DNA of 64,000 nucleotides from Naumovozyma dairenensis CBS 421. Its lineage: Eukaryota > Ascomycota > Saccharomycetes > Saccharomycetales > Saccharomycetaceae. The stretch is from contig NC_016480.1 in NCBI RefSeq assembly GCF_000227115.2, positions 620,001 through 684,000 of the forward strand. Direction: 5' to 3'. Position numbers and translations under genes: made by a program. The notes beneath the pieces were generated by a model, which ran no database searches, was not told the origin of the DNA, and was given only the letters and a program-made list of their open reading frames with translations. Of the stretch, positions 9,789 through 24,019 are shown piece by piece. Each line of letters starts with the position of its first letter. The first letter of the stretch is position 1.

Positions 9789-10856
9789 CTAGGCAAACTT
9801 TCGTACTCTTGAAAAAGAGAAAGATTTCTCATTAGCTAGAGAACAATTTGATATTGAACCATCGTTGGATTCCACTGTAGATTTTATCCATTTCAATTTA
9901 TGGTGTCTTTTATTTCCTTGACTACTAATTCGAAATTCTTCTACAAAGTGATATTTTGATGTAGTTCTAGAAACATGTAATTGTCCGAAGTTGTAATCGA
10001 AACCTAAAGTCCATGAACACAAATGACTATCTTTAGGTTTTCTCTCTTTATAAAAATGTTTAACCACTTGTGAAGGCTCATCTGTAGTAAGTAATCTCAG
10101 ACATGTACCGTCTTCATAAAATCTAAAATATCTGTAGTAGGTTATCATATGGACAGGGTTCAATAATGAAGAGGAACCTTCTGCATTAGATCCGTACCTT
10201 AAATAATTCACAACACTAATGTAAACACCTTCAAATTTTACAAAGGGTCTTTTTCGAAGCATCATCATTACATCATCGCCCCAAATATCTTTTTCAACTT
10301 CTTGCAAATTACTCATACCATTCAATTCCATTGCAATATTATCATATGTTTGCTTGGAATAAATAAAATTGGCAAATGTTTGATAAGGTAACAGATCGTG
10401 AAAGCAAAGTTTATTGAGATGTGAACATGTCAATGATAAATTATACCAAGATTCACCCGACATGAGAACGACATGATGAATAATTTTCAATAATAAATCA
10501 TTGGGCAACATTTCCAAAAGCCAACATGGCAAAATGTTCTTTTCTCTTTCTTGTTTTTCATCATCTTCATCAATAGCGTCTGATTTATCATTATTATCGT
10601 CAATTAATTTCAGTGCTTCAAGTTTCTTTTGCAATTCCCATTCTACATGTAGTTTCTTTCTATATATCTTCTCCACATTCTCATCTATCTTTAATGCCTT
10701 TCTATAATAATTTATGGCATCAGACATAGATCCATCCTTTTCTTTAAGAACTCCTTGTTCCCATATTTCGATGGCCCCTGAGACATCGTTTATTCTAGTT
10801 TCGTCAGTTGTTGTGCTGGAAACTGAGTACTTGGAATCATCAGCAGTTGAAGACAT
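9789..10856 (-). CDS. HRT3: F-box protein Hrt3
   Basis: The 355-residue protein corresponds to S. cerevisiae Hrt3 (YLR097C, 344 residues), a putative SCF ubiquitin-ligase receptor and the yeast relative of human FBXO9. A TPR/MIT-like helical hairpin (about residues 29-60, AIEIWEQGVLKEKDGSMSDA) is followed by an F-box (about 108-155, LPCWLLEMLPNDLLLKIIHH) that would bind Skp1. The C-terminal part carries the conserved FBXO9 region, with GVYISVVNYLRYG and YYRYFRFYEDGTCLRLLTTDEP. It lies just downstream of CHA4 on the same strand, as in S. cerevisiae. The start at 10856 is the first Met. Substrates are not predictable from the sequence. Confidence 0.93.
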   Translation of the reverse strand: MSSTADDSKYSVSSTTTDETRINDVSGAIEIWEQGVLKEKDGSMSDAINYYRKALKIDENVEKIYRKKLHVEWELQKKLEALKLIDDNNDKSDAIDEDDEKQEREKNILPCWLLEMLPNDLLLKIIHHVVLMSGESWYNLSLTCSHLNKLCFHDLLPYQTFANFIYSKQTYDNIAMELNGMSNLQEVEKDIWGDDVMMMLRKRPFVKFEGVYISVVNYLRYGSNAEGSSSLLNPVHMITYYRYFRFYEDGTCLRLLTTDEPSQVVKHFYKERKPKDSHLCSWTLGFDYNFGQLHVSRTTSKYHFVEEFRISSQGNKRHHKLKWIKSTVESNDGSISNCSLANEKSFSFSRVRKFA

Positions 10857-11208
10857 TGTTCATTTATAAATAGTCATGAGAAGAGTGATATTTGTTCGCT
10901 TTCTTTACTTGTTGTAAGGTTAGTCTTTGGATATATTGGTTTATTTCACAGTGTTAGTTCTTTTTATGCCTATTTAGGCTATAAAACTGAACGCTATAAA
11001 CTCAAAACTCTGTCAGTAATAAGAGACACGATGACAGTGGAAAAACAAACATAAATGTTCCATTGGAAGAAATATAAAGTATTAAGTTACTAGATATGAG
11101 ATAGATATGAATGTTGTCATTATTACATTAATTAAAGATATACCTTATGATATATGATATGTGTATAAGTACCAAATTATCTATTCCTAGTTTTATAGAT
11201 ATTTTATG
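10857..11208. other. HRT3 promoter and CHA4 3' region
   Basis: This is 352 bp between tandem minus-strand genes. It is AT-rich, with no further element recognised. Confidence 0.55.
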
Positions 11209-13341
11209 TTATGCTATGTTTCCAGAAACCGAGTTGTCTTTGTCCATTGGACCACCAATTAAAGTATCAATCTCATTCAACAATGTAAAGTCAAAGTTAT
11301 ATTCTAATGAGAAATCAGTACCATAAGATAAAGACCCTAATAAATCTATTGGTTCTACAATGGGTTCATTACTCATGTGATTATTAGAGAACGCCATATT
11401 ATATTGCATACCGACATTAGTAGCGCTGTGGCCATTCATAGCATTATGATTTATTTGAGTTAATGGAAGAGTTGAAGATTCTCTTTCATATCCAACACTA
11501 TCATTGTTACTACTACTAATGATACCATCACTACCGGATTTACTGGTAGTATTTGCATCATTAACGGATAGATTTTCAATAAATTTTTTAGCTAAATCAT
11601 GGTTTAATGTTGGGTCCTTTAAGAAATTGAGAAATTGAGTGTAGTATTTATTTTCAATCAATTTACTATTTACCATACATTGAATGGATAAAAGTGTCAA
11701 ATAAACGATGTAAATATTACATTTTTCTAAAGTTTTAAAATTCATCAGCCAAATCTCCAAGATATAATGTAACTCTTCAATATATTGTTCAATTAATTCT
11801 CTACTTTCTCTAATTTCATCAATGAATGGTTTGTTATATGATATCAAGACAATATAATAATGTAACCAAATATAAGTCGTAGATGGATTAAATTGCTTCA
11901 TTTCCTTTAAATTAGATAAAGACCAACGTAAATCAAGAGGCAAAGTTTTCCTCCAATTTTTCATTTCTTTATTAAATCGATTAAGAAATTCACTTTTCTG
12001 TCTAAACGATTCACTTTGAACAAATATTTTCCCTGCAAACACTTCAGTAATTCTTGATAATACAATCAATTTTTTCAAAGGGTTTGAGGTAGTGGACACA
12101 GCATTTTGATCATAAATATAATCTTCTAAACCATTTTCAATATTGGGCAATTCATCAGTTTCTGGGATGGTAGAATTTGATAATCTTAACGTTGTGGATC
12201 TACCGAAGAGAATTGAAATTAAATGATCTGCAATGTAACAACCCCAATAAATTCTACTTCTAACTTTGATATCAAGCATGGTTAATTCATCTTCATATAC
12301 GTGAGTCCATGCTTTTGGGTTCAAATGTAACCCAATTTCATGAGCAATTCTAAATGCTAACCCTGATAAATACCAAGCCATTGGATTTTCACCATTCCCA
12401 ATATCATAAAAGGAAAGACATAATAAAGTTTGAATGATGGCTAATTTTGATGACGAAGTAGATGAATCCAAGTTATTATTCCTTTGTAAATGGAATATTT
12501 TCTCTAGGACGATTTTTTTGGAATGTTGATAATATGAAAATGAATTGGAGAATAATTTTGAATCAGTCTTGGAGTTCGATATCTTGGAGCCCAATGCAGC
12601 GATTGCGTATATTAGTTCTTCAGAACAATAATAATCCTTTGTGTTGTTGTCACCAAAGAATGCACTTAGAAATGTTTCTCTGTGAATGAACATGAAATGA
12701 CCTGGGTATAACCATTTGAAAAATAATGAAAATGATCGAAGAATCAACGGATCTTGTGATAAATTTGATAGTGTAAGTTGGAGTTGAGATCGATGGTCAT
12801 TATATGATTTGGCCTTGCTTATCGATAAGGAATTCGATGGGTATATACTGCTAGTCTTGGAAGCAGTTGGTTCGGAATCATCATTACTTATCGAGCTATC
12901 CGGTGAAGAAAGTGATACGGATGACGACCGCCTCATTGAGTACTCGACGGAGGATTCACCTATAATGTTATCCAGTGGTAAAGAATCTAAAATTTTTGTC
13001 TTTTCTTGATCATCTGAAGATGATTTTATTTTCTTTAAAGAAGATTCTAATAGGGCAATGTGACATTCTAATGCTTTAACGTAAGAATTGGAATATCTTG
13101 TTGTCCTCATATCCTTTTCTGCATAGACACAGGTAGTATCAAATTTGATACAATTTGAACATGGATTTATCATGTCACATTTCCTCCTTATCTTTCTACA
13201 ATGTTGGCATGCTATCTTTCTTTGTGATTTTGTAGCGTTCTTGGTATCATTATTGGTTTTGCCCTTGGCCTTAGTAACTTTTCCATTGTTAATTTGAACA
13301 TCTTTGGGTAGTAAATCACCTGCTGAATTTATGTTAGTCAT
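11209..13341 (-). CDS. CHA4: Zn2Cys6 transcription activator Cha4
   Basis: The 710-residue fungal zinc-cluster regulator has the binuclear cluster at residues 45-71 with spacing C-x2-C-x6-C-x5-C-x2-C-x6-C (C45, C48, C55, C61, C64, C71). A linker and short coiled-coil follow (SYVKALECHIALLESSLKKI). The middle holds the fungal-specific transcription factor domain (about 195-450), including SGLAFRIAHEIGLHLNPKAW and RIYWGCYIADHLISILFGRS. The neighbours HRT3 on one side and MIM2 on the other identify it as Cha4 (YLR098C, 648 residues), which activates the serine/threonine deaminase gene CHA1 in response to Ser/Thr. Assignment to Cha4 rather than another zinc-cluster factor rests partly on this gene order. 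The C-terminal tail is acidic and Asn-rich, as in activation domains. Confidence 0.88.
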   Translation of the reverse strand: MTNINSAGDLLPKDVQINNGKVTKAKGKTNNDTKNATKSQRKIACQHCRKIRRKCDMINPCSNCIKFDTTCVYAEKDMRTTRYSNSYVKALECHIALLESSLKKIKSSSDDQEKTKILDSLPLDNIIGESSVEYSMRRSSSVSLSSPDSSISNDDSEPTASKTSSIYPSNSLSISKAKSYNDHRSQLQLTLSNLSQDPLILRSFSLFFKWLYPGHFMFIHRETFLSAFFGDNNTKDYYCSEELIYAIAALGSKISNSKTDSKLFSNSFSYYQHSKKIVLEKIFHLQRNNNLDSSTSSSKLAIIQTLLCLSFYDIGNGENPMAWYLSGLAFRIAHEIGLHLNPKAWTHVYEDELTMLDIKVRSRIYWGCYIADHLISILFGRSTTLRLSNSTIPETDELPNIENGLEDYIYDQNAVSTTSNPLKKLIVLSRITEVFAGKIFVQSESFRQKSEFLNRFNKEMKNWRKTLPLDLRWSLSNLKEMKQFNPSTTYIWLHYYIVLISYNKPFIDEIRESRELIEQYIEELHYILEIWLMNFKTLEKCNIYIVYLTLLSIQCMVNSKLIENKYYTQFLNFLKDPTLNHDLAKKFIENLSVNDANTTSKSGSDGIISSSNNDSVGYERESSTLPLTQINHNAMNGHSATNVGMQYNMAFSNNHMSNEPIVEPIDLLGSLSYGTDFSLEYNFDFTLLNEIDTLIGGPMDKDNSVSGNIA

Positions 13342-13642
13342 TAGTATACTTGGGGTATGGGGACACTAATACCTTTGTAAGTCAGATGAACTCTTGTTCG
13401 TCCTGTCTTTGGATGGTGCTTGTTGAAGTCATCTCTATATATTCTTCTTCTACTTTAATAATTCTCAGAGCATCGAACAGAACAAATCGCCGTAACGCAC
13501 ACAACGTAACGTTAATTAGATATAGAAGATATAGAAGATGATACTCAATATATCCTTCAATAAGCAAACAGTTAATCAAAAAGAAACTGGGCGGTAACTG
13601 AGGAGTACATACAACCAATTATTCAAACAAAGAAAGGATACC
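13342..13642. other. CHA4-MIM2 divergent promoter region
   Basis: This is 301 bp between divergent starts. ACGT-core motifs occur near 13492-13515 (CGTAACG and GTAACGTTA) and a short TATAGAAGA duplication near 13521-13535. No binding factor is assigned. Confidence 0.5.
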
Positions 13643-13981
13643 ATGGATGATACCGCAAGCATTGTAACAGCAGATAACAGTACTATATATTCAACGCCTA
13701 TTGGGACCACTTCGCAGATAAATCTAGACAGTCTCACTCAAGAACTAGAAGTAGAAGGAGAAGAAGAGGATTACGAATGTGCTGAAGAGGAAACTGAAAG
13801 TGACATTGAAACTATAGATTACAACGCAGCATTAGTAGATGCTCAACGTCAATGGGAGCAATCTTTGGACCAATTGAACAAAGTATTCAACTGGATATTG
13901 TTACCCATGATAGGTAAAGTAATAGGCAGAAGGTCAGCAAGAGTAATATGGCAAAGAGTAATGAATACCATATGGAATTGA
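13643..13981 (+). CDS. MIM2: Mitochondrial outer-membrane import protein Mim2
   Basis: The 112-residue protein is longer than the 87-residue S. cerevisiae Mim2 (YLR099W-A). Mim2 forms the MIM complex with Mim1, which inserts alpha-helical proteins into the mitochondrial outer membrane. The N-terminus is acidic (Glu/Asp-rich, residues 34-58). The conserved part starts at WEQSLDQLNKVFNWILLPMI (71-90), with one predicted membrane helix (about 81-98) holding a GxxxG-like glycine pair, then a basic tail (GRRSARVIWQR). Position between CHA4 and ARO1/ERG27 matches the ancestral order. The start at 13643 is the only upstream Met before the conserved region. Confidence 0.85.
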   Translation: MDDTASIVTADNSTIYSTPIGTTSQINLDSLTQELEVEGEEEDYECAEEETESDIETIDYNAALVDAQRQWEQSLDQLNKVFNWILLPMIGKVIGRRSARVIWQRVMNTIWN

Positions 13982-14067
13982 AGCTAGATAAAGTATCTAC
14001 GTAATATATATATCAACTCTTTAGTAATATTCTCTATATTTTCGAGCATCCATCCAACATAAAACGG

Positions 14068-14074
14068 TGACTCA
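14068..14074. promoter_or_regulatory. Gcn4 binding site upstream of ARO1
   Basis: A perfect TGACTCA lies 158 bp before the ARO1 start. This is the core Gcn4 site, and ARO1 is a known general-amino-acid-control target in S. cerevisiae. Confidence 0.8.
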
Positions 14075-14207
14075 ATTTGCAAAAACTGAAAAATTTCTAT
14101 ATAGAAAACAGACACCAACTCATTTACCAACAACAATTGTTACCAAGAACAGCCAGTGTTTCTACAAGTAACAAGCTATCGTGGTACTAGATAAATAACG
14201 CCATTAG

Positions 14208-18950
<4,743 letters not shown>

Positions 18951-19384
18951 AATCGTGGAATGGAGCAATAAGCGAAGCAAAGAAAAACGAGAAAAAACGA
19001 CATTTATTTATTATGTACATTTATGATAATTTTTCTGTATACCATTTTATTACTATACGCAAGAAATATAAATTAATTTCCATTAATTCATTCATTTAAA
19101 TGGCTTTAACTGGCATTTTTGGTTTTTTTAATGGATTTCTTCGGAAATAAGAAAAGTGACATTCGTTTACAGCTTGAAGGAAAATGTAAACGAAGAAGTA
19201 AGCTCGAGAACTCTGACAGAAATACGACAAGTCATATATAATACCGAATTTGTTATTATACCTAGTTATTCGACTGATAACATTGAGGGTTTATAAATAG
19301 GTTTAGCTTGTCTTGTACTCTTATGAATGTCGTGCATTAATAAAATCTCGAGATATTTAGTGAAAAAGCAAACTGGAACTCATC
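18951..19384. other. ARO1-ERG27 intergenic region
   Basis: This is 434 bp between tandem genes. It holds a 10-bp inverted repeat at 19162-19194 (listed separately). No exact sterol-response motif TCGTATA was found. Confidence 0.55.
19162..19194. repeat. 10-bp inverted repeat upstream of ERG27
   Basis: TTCGTTTACA (19162-19171) is exactly complementary to TGTAAACGAA (19185-19194), with a 13-base spacer. Each arm contains a GTAAAC core like a forkhead site, pointing in opposite directions. It lies about 190 bp before ERG27. Confidence 0.85.
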
Positions 19385-20449
19385 ATGCACAATGGGAAAG
19401 TAGTAGACGATAGAAAAGTTATCGTAATAACTGGAACAAACAGTAATTTGGGTTTAAATATTGCTTATCGATTCATTGACACATCAGACAAAGAGACAAG
19501 ATTGACATTCGTGGTTACCTCTAGGACGTTACCTCGTGTCAAGGAAGCTATCAATTTAATTAAGGCATATACTCATAAATCTAAAAGAACTGGTATAGTG
19601 GATTATGATTATTTCTTAGTTGATTTTACCAATATGGTTAGTGTCTTGAATGCGTACTATGAATTAACTAAAACTTATGATGCTATTCATTATTTCTTTG
19701 TCAATGCAGCTCAAGGCGTATATGACGGTATAGATTGGGTCGGTGCAATGAAGGAAGTAATAGCTAACCCACTAGAGGCAGTAACTAATCCTACGTACAA
19801 GATGCAAAAGGTTGGAGTCAAATCTAAGGATAATATGGGCCTTGTTTTTCAAGCTAATGTATTTGGTCCATATTATCTCCTTCACAAATTATTACCACTA
19901 TTATCAGCTGGAAATGGTACAATTATTTGGATCTCGAGCATTATGTCAGGCCCTAAATATTTGTCATTACAAGATATTGAGTTATTAAGGACTGATTCGT
20001 CGTATGAAGGTTCCAAAAGATTAGTTGATCTACTTCATTTAGCCACTTATAAAGAACTAAAGTCAATGGGGATCCATCAGTATATTGTTCAACCTGGAAT
20101 TTTTACAAGTCATTCATTTTTCAAATACTTGAATGTTTTTACATTTTATGGTATGCTATTATTGTTTTATATTGCTAGAATATTTTTAGGATCTAAGTGG
20201 CATAATATTAGTGGTTATAAAGCTGCAAACGCTCCTATTTATGTCGCTTTGGAGATGGATAAATCCAATTACGAAGGCGAAGAGCTGAAATATGGTTCTG
20301 CCACTACAAGATCAGGGAAAGAGTATATTAAAGCTCAAGAAATTATTCCAATTGGATCAAGTGATGTATATGATTATATTAAATTAAAGGAGAAAGAATG
20401 GGATGAAAAATTAAAGGGTCAAATTACAAATACAAGAATCCCTATGTAA
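19385..20449 (+). CDS. ERG27: 3-ketosteroid reductase Erg27
   Basis: The 354-residue short-chain dehydrogenase (S. cerevisiae Erg27, YLR100W, 347) reduces the C-3 ketone left after C-4 demethylation in ergosterol synthesis, working in the ER with Erg25, Erg26 and Erg28. The NAD(P)-binding motif is TGTNSNLG (residues 16-23) and the catalytic pair is Tyr207 and Lys211 in SSYEGSKRL. Family-specific stretches are NAAQGVYDGIDWVGA, NPLEAVTNPTY and VQPGIFTSHSFF. A hydrophobic segment (about 252-272, FYGMLLLFYIARIFL) fits membrane association. The start at 19385 gives a slightly longer N-terminus than the S. cerevisiae protein; no in-frame Met lies between it and the nucleotide-binding strand. Confidence 0.97.
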   Translation: MHNGKVVDDRKVIVITGTNSNLGLNIAYRFIDTSDKETRLTFVVTSRTLPRVKEAINLIKAYTHKSKRTGIVDYDYFLVDFTNMVSVLNAYYELTKTYDAIHYFFVNAAQGVYDGIDWVGAMKEVIANPLEAVTNPTYKMQKVGVKSKDNMGLVFQANVFGPYYLLHKLLPLLSAGNGTIIWISSIMSGPKYLSLQDIELLRTDSSYEGSKRLVDLLHLATYKELKSMGIHQYIVQPGIFTSHSFFKYLNVFTFYGMLLLFYIARIFLGSKWHNISGYKAANAPIYVALEMDKSNYEGEELKYGSATTRSGKEYIKAQEIIPIGSSDVYDYIKLKEKEWDEKLKGQITNTRIPM

Positions 20450-20722
20450 AAATGGTCTTTTTAGCTTTATGATTAGAAAAAGGGATTTTGCGAAGTAGAA
20501 ATATACACTAGGATAAAAACATACTTGTATATTTATGAAAAGAGAGAAACTAAAAGTTACGGCTTATATTAATAATTTTGTTGTCATCTTTTTTATTTAC
20601 TATTAATAATACATAGTTTGATTGTCAATTTTTCTCTTATTTGAGTGAAAGTAAATATATTTAAATAGTAGTAATTTTTATACAAACATTGATTGTTTAA
20701 GGGATTGTTTAGTCAATTGACT

Positions 20723-22660
20723 TCAGTTCTTTTGAATAGACATTAATGAGGCAACGAATGTTAAGATTAACCTTGCACGAACTTCATTGATATCTTCAGG
20801 TACTAACCAAATCAACGCACCTAACTTTCTTGCAATTGAGATAGCTAATCTTGCATTAGCGTATCTTTCCTCTTCATTGTTACCTGGGGCAACCAGATCA
20901 TAATTGACATAACCTGGAGCAATACCATTTAATACGTCCAATAAGAAGTGAGCATTTGAAAGAGATGGATCTTTGAATGAACGAATTGTAGAACTTCTAC
21001 CGCCTTTTGCAACTTGATCTTGAGCCCATTTTAAGATTTGAGAATCACTCATATCTCTACCTGTGGATGATAAATGTTTCATTGTATTTGTAATATTTCT
21101 ACGCATTAGTTGCCATACTAAACCTAATGTTAATAATTTATTACCATCTAATATATCAGAGCCTTCAATTCCCACTAGTGAAAATCCATTATGTTTACCC
21201 AATTCCACAGCATAATTAGTATTCTCTAAGGCTTTAAATCTTGAAAGTTCAACGCCAGAAGTTGGTTTTTTATTAACATGTTTGAAATCAACAGTATTTG
21301 GCATAACTTTATTATAAGCTTGCATTAAGATCAACCCATCTTTCAAATCTTCGAATAATGAAACTACAGGTGGGTCAACATCTAATGAATTCAACCATAA
21401 AGTGAAGACTCTTGCTTCTCTTTCACCTTCTGCATCGAATTCTTCAATCTCAGGTTGTTCTTCTTCTTCAATTGGTTCCAAACCTGGGTGAGTGTTAAAT
21501 AAATGAGCTACGAAGGCCAAATTCAATTTTGGATTTCCTGCGACAAGAGCTCTTGGAGTTAAATATTTTCTACATTCTAATTTTTCCGCGTTGACTAAGA
21601 TTTGTTCAGCTCTTTGTAACAGATCAGTAGTTTGTAATGGATCCTTCGAACATAATGTTGGTGCTAACTGATTTAACAAAATGGTATAATTTTCACCATC
21701 TGAGACGTCTTTGGAAAAATTAGTTACACGTCTACCCCAATTAGCTTGTTTCAAATGATAATTAAACCAACGTAATAAGATTTGTTCAGGTGGTAATCTT
21801 AAGAATTGTTCTAAAGTTTCATCATCTTCCAATAAACGATATAATTCAGGATGTAGTTTAATATCAATCTTACTTAAAAGACCTCTTCTAATGATTTGCC
21901 AAATTAAACCCAGGATTAAATGTTCTTTACCTTCAATAATATCTTCAGAGTGGACATTAACAACAACACATCCGATAGCCTTTGCTGAGTTAATAACTAT
22001 ATTAGCATTTTCACTTGCTTGGAAATTGTTCAATCTTTTATTGTTCTTAGGCATATTCAATACTCTTGTATCAATAGTATCTGGGACAGAATCATTAATT
22101 AATTTAGACAAAACCAACCCATCTTTACATTCATCAAATAATTGGAAAGTATCCTCAGGGAATGGTAACATATATCCGATATCTTCGTCACCTGCTAAGA
22201 CCTGATTAATATGTTTAGTAAATTCCCTTCTCTCTTCCTCATTAATAGTATGAGTGGTCCCCGTAGTGGACCCGCCAACGATAATCCTTGCTCTTGCCCC
22301 TTCACCTTCATGTTTCAACCCCATAGGAGTAGGTTGTACAGGGATAGCATTTGCCGTAGAATTATCTACGCTGAAACTAGTTTGTGGTACAGGTTCAGAT
22401 TTCGATTCTTTTAATTTAGCGATCAATTCCACATAATCATCCAATTCGACATGACCTGATGCATCTACGTTGACTCTTTTCAACGTTTCTCTGGCTTCAT
22501 CGTAAGAGGCCTCACCGGTTTTTTGAACAGCTTCTAGAGCTTGTTGCTTCTCGACCCAACCTTTATCATCCAAATCGATGGATCTGAATCTTTCTATTGT
22601 GTTGAATAGATCTTCTTGGGATAAGATGGGGAATTTTCTTTGTAATTTCACGATATTCAT
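20723..22660 (-). CDS. SAC6: Fimbrin, actin-bundling protein Sac6
   Basis: The 645-residue protein is fimbrin/plastin (S. cerevisiae Sac6, YDR129C, 642), which crosslinks actin filaments in cortical patches and cables and is needed for endocytosis. It has an N-terminal EF-hand-like pair (about 10-85), then four calponin-homology domains in two actin-binding modules (about 140-380 and 410-640). Signature stretches include EDIIEGKEHLILGLIWQIIR and DILDGNKLLTLGLVWQLMRR. The reading frame is continuous from the conserved N-terminus MNIVKLQRKFPIL, so no intron interrupts it; S. cerevisiae SAC6 is annotated with a short 5' intron. It is convergent with ERG27 across 273 bp. The start at 22660 matches the family. 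Confidence 0.97.
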   Translation of the reverse strand: MNIVKLQRKFPILSQEDLFNTIERFRSIDLDDKGWVEKQQALEAVQKTGEASYDEARETLKRVNVDASGHVELDDYVELIAKLKESKSEPVPQTSFSVDNSTANAIPVQPTPMGLKHEGEGARARIIVGGSTTGTTHTINEEERREFTKHINQVLAGDEDIGYMLPFPEDTFQLFDECKDGLVLSKLINDSVPDTIDTRVLNMPKNNKRLNNFQASENANIVINSAKAIGCVVVNVHSEDIIEGKEHLILGLIWQIIRRGLLSKIDIKLHPELYRLLEDDETLEQFLRLPPEQILLRWFNYHLKQANWGRRVTNFSKDVSDGENYTILLNQLAPTLCSKDPLQTTDLLQRAEQILVNAEKLECRKYLTPRALVAGNPKLNLAFVAHLFNTHPGLEPIEEEEQPEIEEFDAEGEREARVFTLWLNSLDVDPPVVSLFEDLKDGLILMQAYNKVMPNTVDFKHVNKKPTSGVELSRFKALENTNYAVELGKHNGFSLVGIEGSDILDGNKLLTLGLVWQLMRRNITNTMKHLSSTGRDMSDSQILKWAQDQVAKGGRSSTIRSFKDPSLSNAHFLLDVLNGIAPGYVNYDLVAPGNNEEERYANARLAISIARKLGALIWLVPEDINEVRARLILTFVASLMSIQKN

Positions 22661-23062
22661 GGTTTCTTTGGAAGTCTTTGGTGTATCAGTAAAGTGTGCG
22701 ACTAAAAGAGGAGATCCCTATTATTCCTTATTTTCTTAGGTAAGTTCTTCTCACTATATACTAAGGAAGTGTCTTTTCGTGGTAATTATAGTGTTCTTGA
22801 GTAGATATAGCTAGATATGCATAGAGTAAAAAAAGAATTGTCCTTGAAAGCAATTCAGCTGAAAATATATACTTTTAAGTTACGTCTAGTTAGTGATAAT
22901 AACGTTAAGTTAATAAACTTTCGATTGTTTGAAGTTCAGCCTCCTTAGTTATATTCCCACGCAGTGTGGTGTCGGGGTGTTGTATACTATAAAAAAGGCC
23001 TTTTCATTTCATATATAAATAGTGAAGAATATTATCAGAGAGTGTTGTTGTGTTGTCATGGT
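22661..23062. other. SAC6 promoter and APC9 3' region
   Basis: This is 402 bp between tandem minus-strand genes. A G/T-rich stretch at 22964-22983 (GTGTGGTGTCGGGGTGTTGT) stands out about 300 bp upstream of SAC6 and resembles a Rap1-type or telomere-like sequence. Otherwise nothing was recognised. Confidence 0.5.
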
Positions 23063-24019
23063 TTACATTAATGTGGGTATGGTTGTCTCTTCATCTTCTT
23101 CATATATCTCATGACATTGCCTTTTAATTTCATCTACTGTAATCTCTTGATTGAATGCGTCGCCAATGTCTACTTCTGTCCCGTCTTCTTGTGATTGCGA
23201 CTGGGACTGAGATTGTAATTGCAATTCTTGGAACAATTCACATTCTCTTTTAAATATCTCTCCCAATTTCACTCTATGTGCACTGTCTATTGCAGACAAC
23301 AGACCTGTATCGTCATTATCATCCCAGAAATCTCGAAGTGCTGTCTCCATGGAGGAGTTACCACGTTTACTGGGTAATAATGGTATGCAATTGAAAAGCC
23401 CATACAAGTGATTAGCATTACAGTTCGGTATTCTAGTAATCAAGCTTCCTGCAGGGTATTGGGCTTGATCATGGATCTCATCACCGTCTTCATCTCCACA
23501 ATGTAACTGTAAATCTGGTTTATAAGAATCCTCCATAAAGAATGACGTCGATTCATTGGAATGTCCATTCTTATGGAAGATCAAGCAATGGATAGCCTTC
23601 TCAGATCGTAATAGATTGTTGATCTTATGTTCTTGTACCAAATCCTTATCAATAAATGGCCGATAATCGTATTTATATCCTTCTTCCTCTTCACGATGGC
23701 TACTATTAAGATGATCCTTATCATCCATTACATAATCTATGTCATCATTTCTTGTACCGTTACCATCATTACAGTCACTATGACTCACTAAATGATGCTC
23801 ACTACTTGATAAATGATTCGCTGTGCTCCTAGTGGGTCGTCTCAGCGGTGTATTAAAAACATCAGTTGCATTATTATCATTTTTATGATTATGGAAATGT
23901 ATAGCACCCTGTCGTTGTGGTGTCCCCCATAATGAAGATGGATTATTTGACAGAGATTGGAACGCTCCATTATTATTGACATTATTATTATTATTATTAT
24001 TTGCCTCGTCTTCTATCAT
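23063..24019 (-). CDS. APC9: Anaphase-promoting complex subunit Apc9 (probable)
   Basis: The 318-residue acidic, Asn/Asp/His-rich protein is placed as Apc9 (S. cerevisiae YLR102C, 265 residues) mainly because it lies between SAC6/ERG27 and CDC45. Apc9 is a small, fast-evolving APC/C subunit that stabilises the Cdc27 arm of this cell-cycle ubiquitin ligase. Recognisable features are an N-terminal SSLWGTPQR and TPLRRPTRS, a central ALRDFWDDNDDTGLLSAIDSA segment, a Gln/Ser run (about residues 270-280) and an acidic C-terminus. FIN1 (YDR130C) is the alternative occupant of this slot, but no long coiled coil, Fin1's hallmark, is visible. The start at 24019 is the first Met. Confidence 0.72.
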   Translation of the reverse strand: MIEDEANNNNNNNVNNNGAFQSLSNNPSSLWGTPQRQGAIHFHNHKNDNNATDVFNTPLRRPTRSTANHLSSSEHHLVSHSDCNDGNGTRNDDIDYVMDDKDHLNSSHREEEEGYKYDYRPFIDKDLVQEHKINNLLRSEKAIHCLIFHKNGHSNESTSFFMEDSYKPDLQLHCGDEDGDEIHDQAQYPAGSLITRIPNCNANHLYGLFNCIPLLPSKRGNSSMETALRDFWDDNDDTGLLSAIDSAHRVKLGEIFKRECELFQELQLQSQSQSQSQEDGTEVDIGDAFNQEITVDEIKRQCHEIYEEDEETTIPTLM

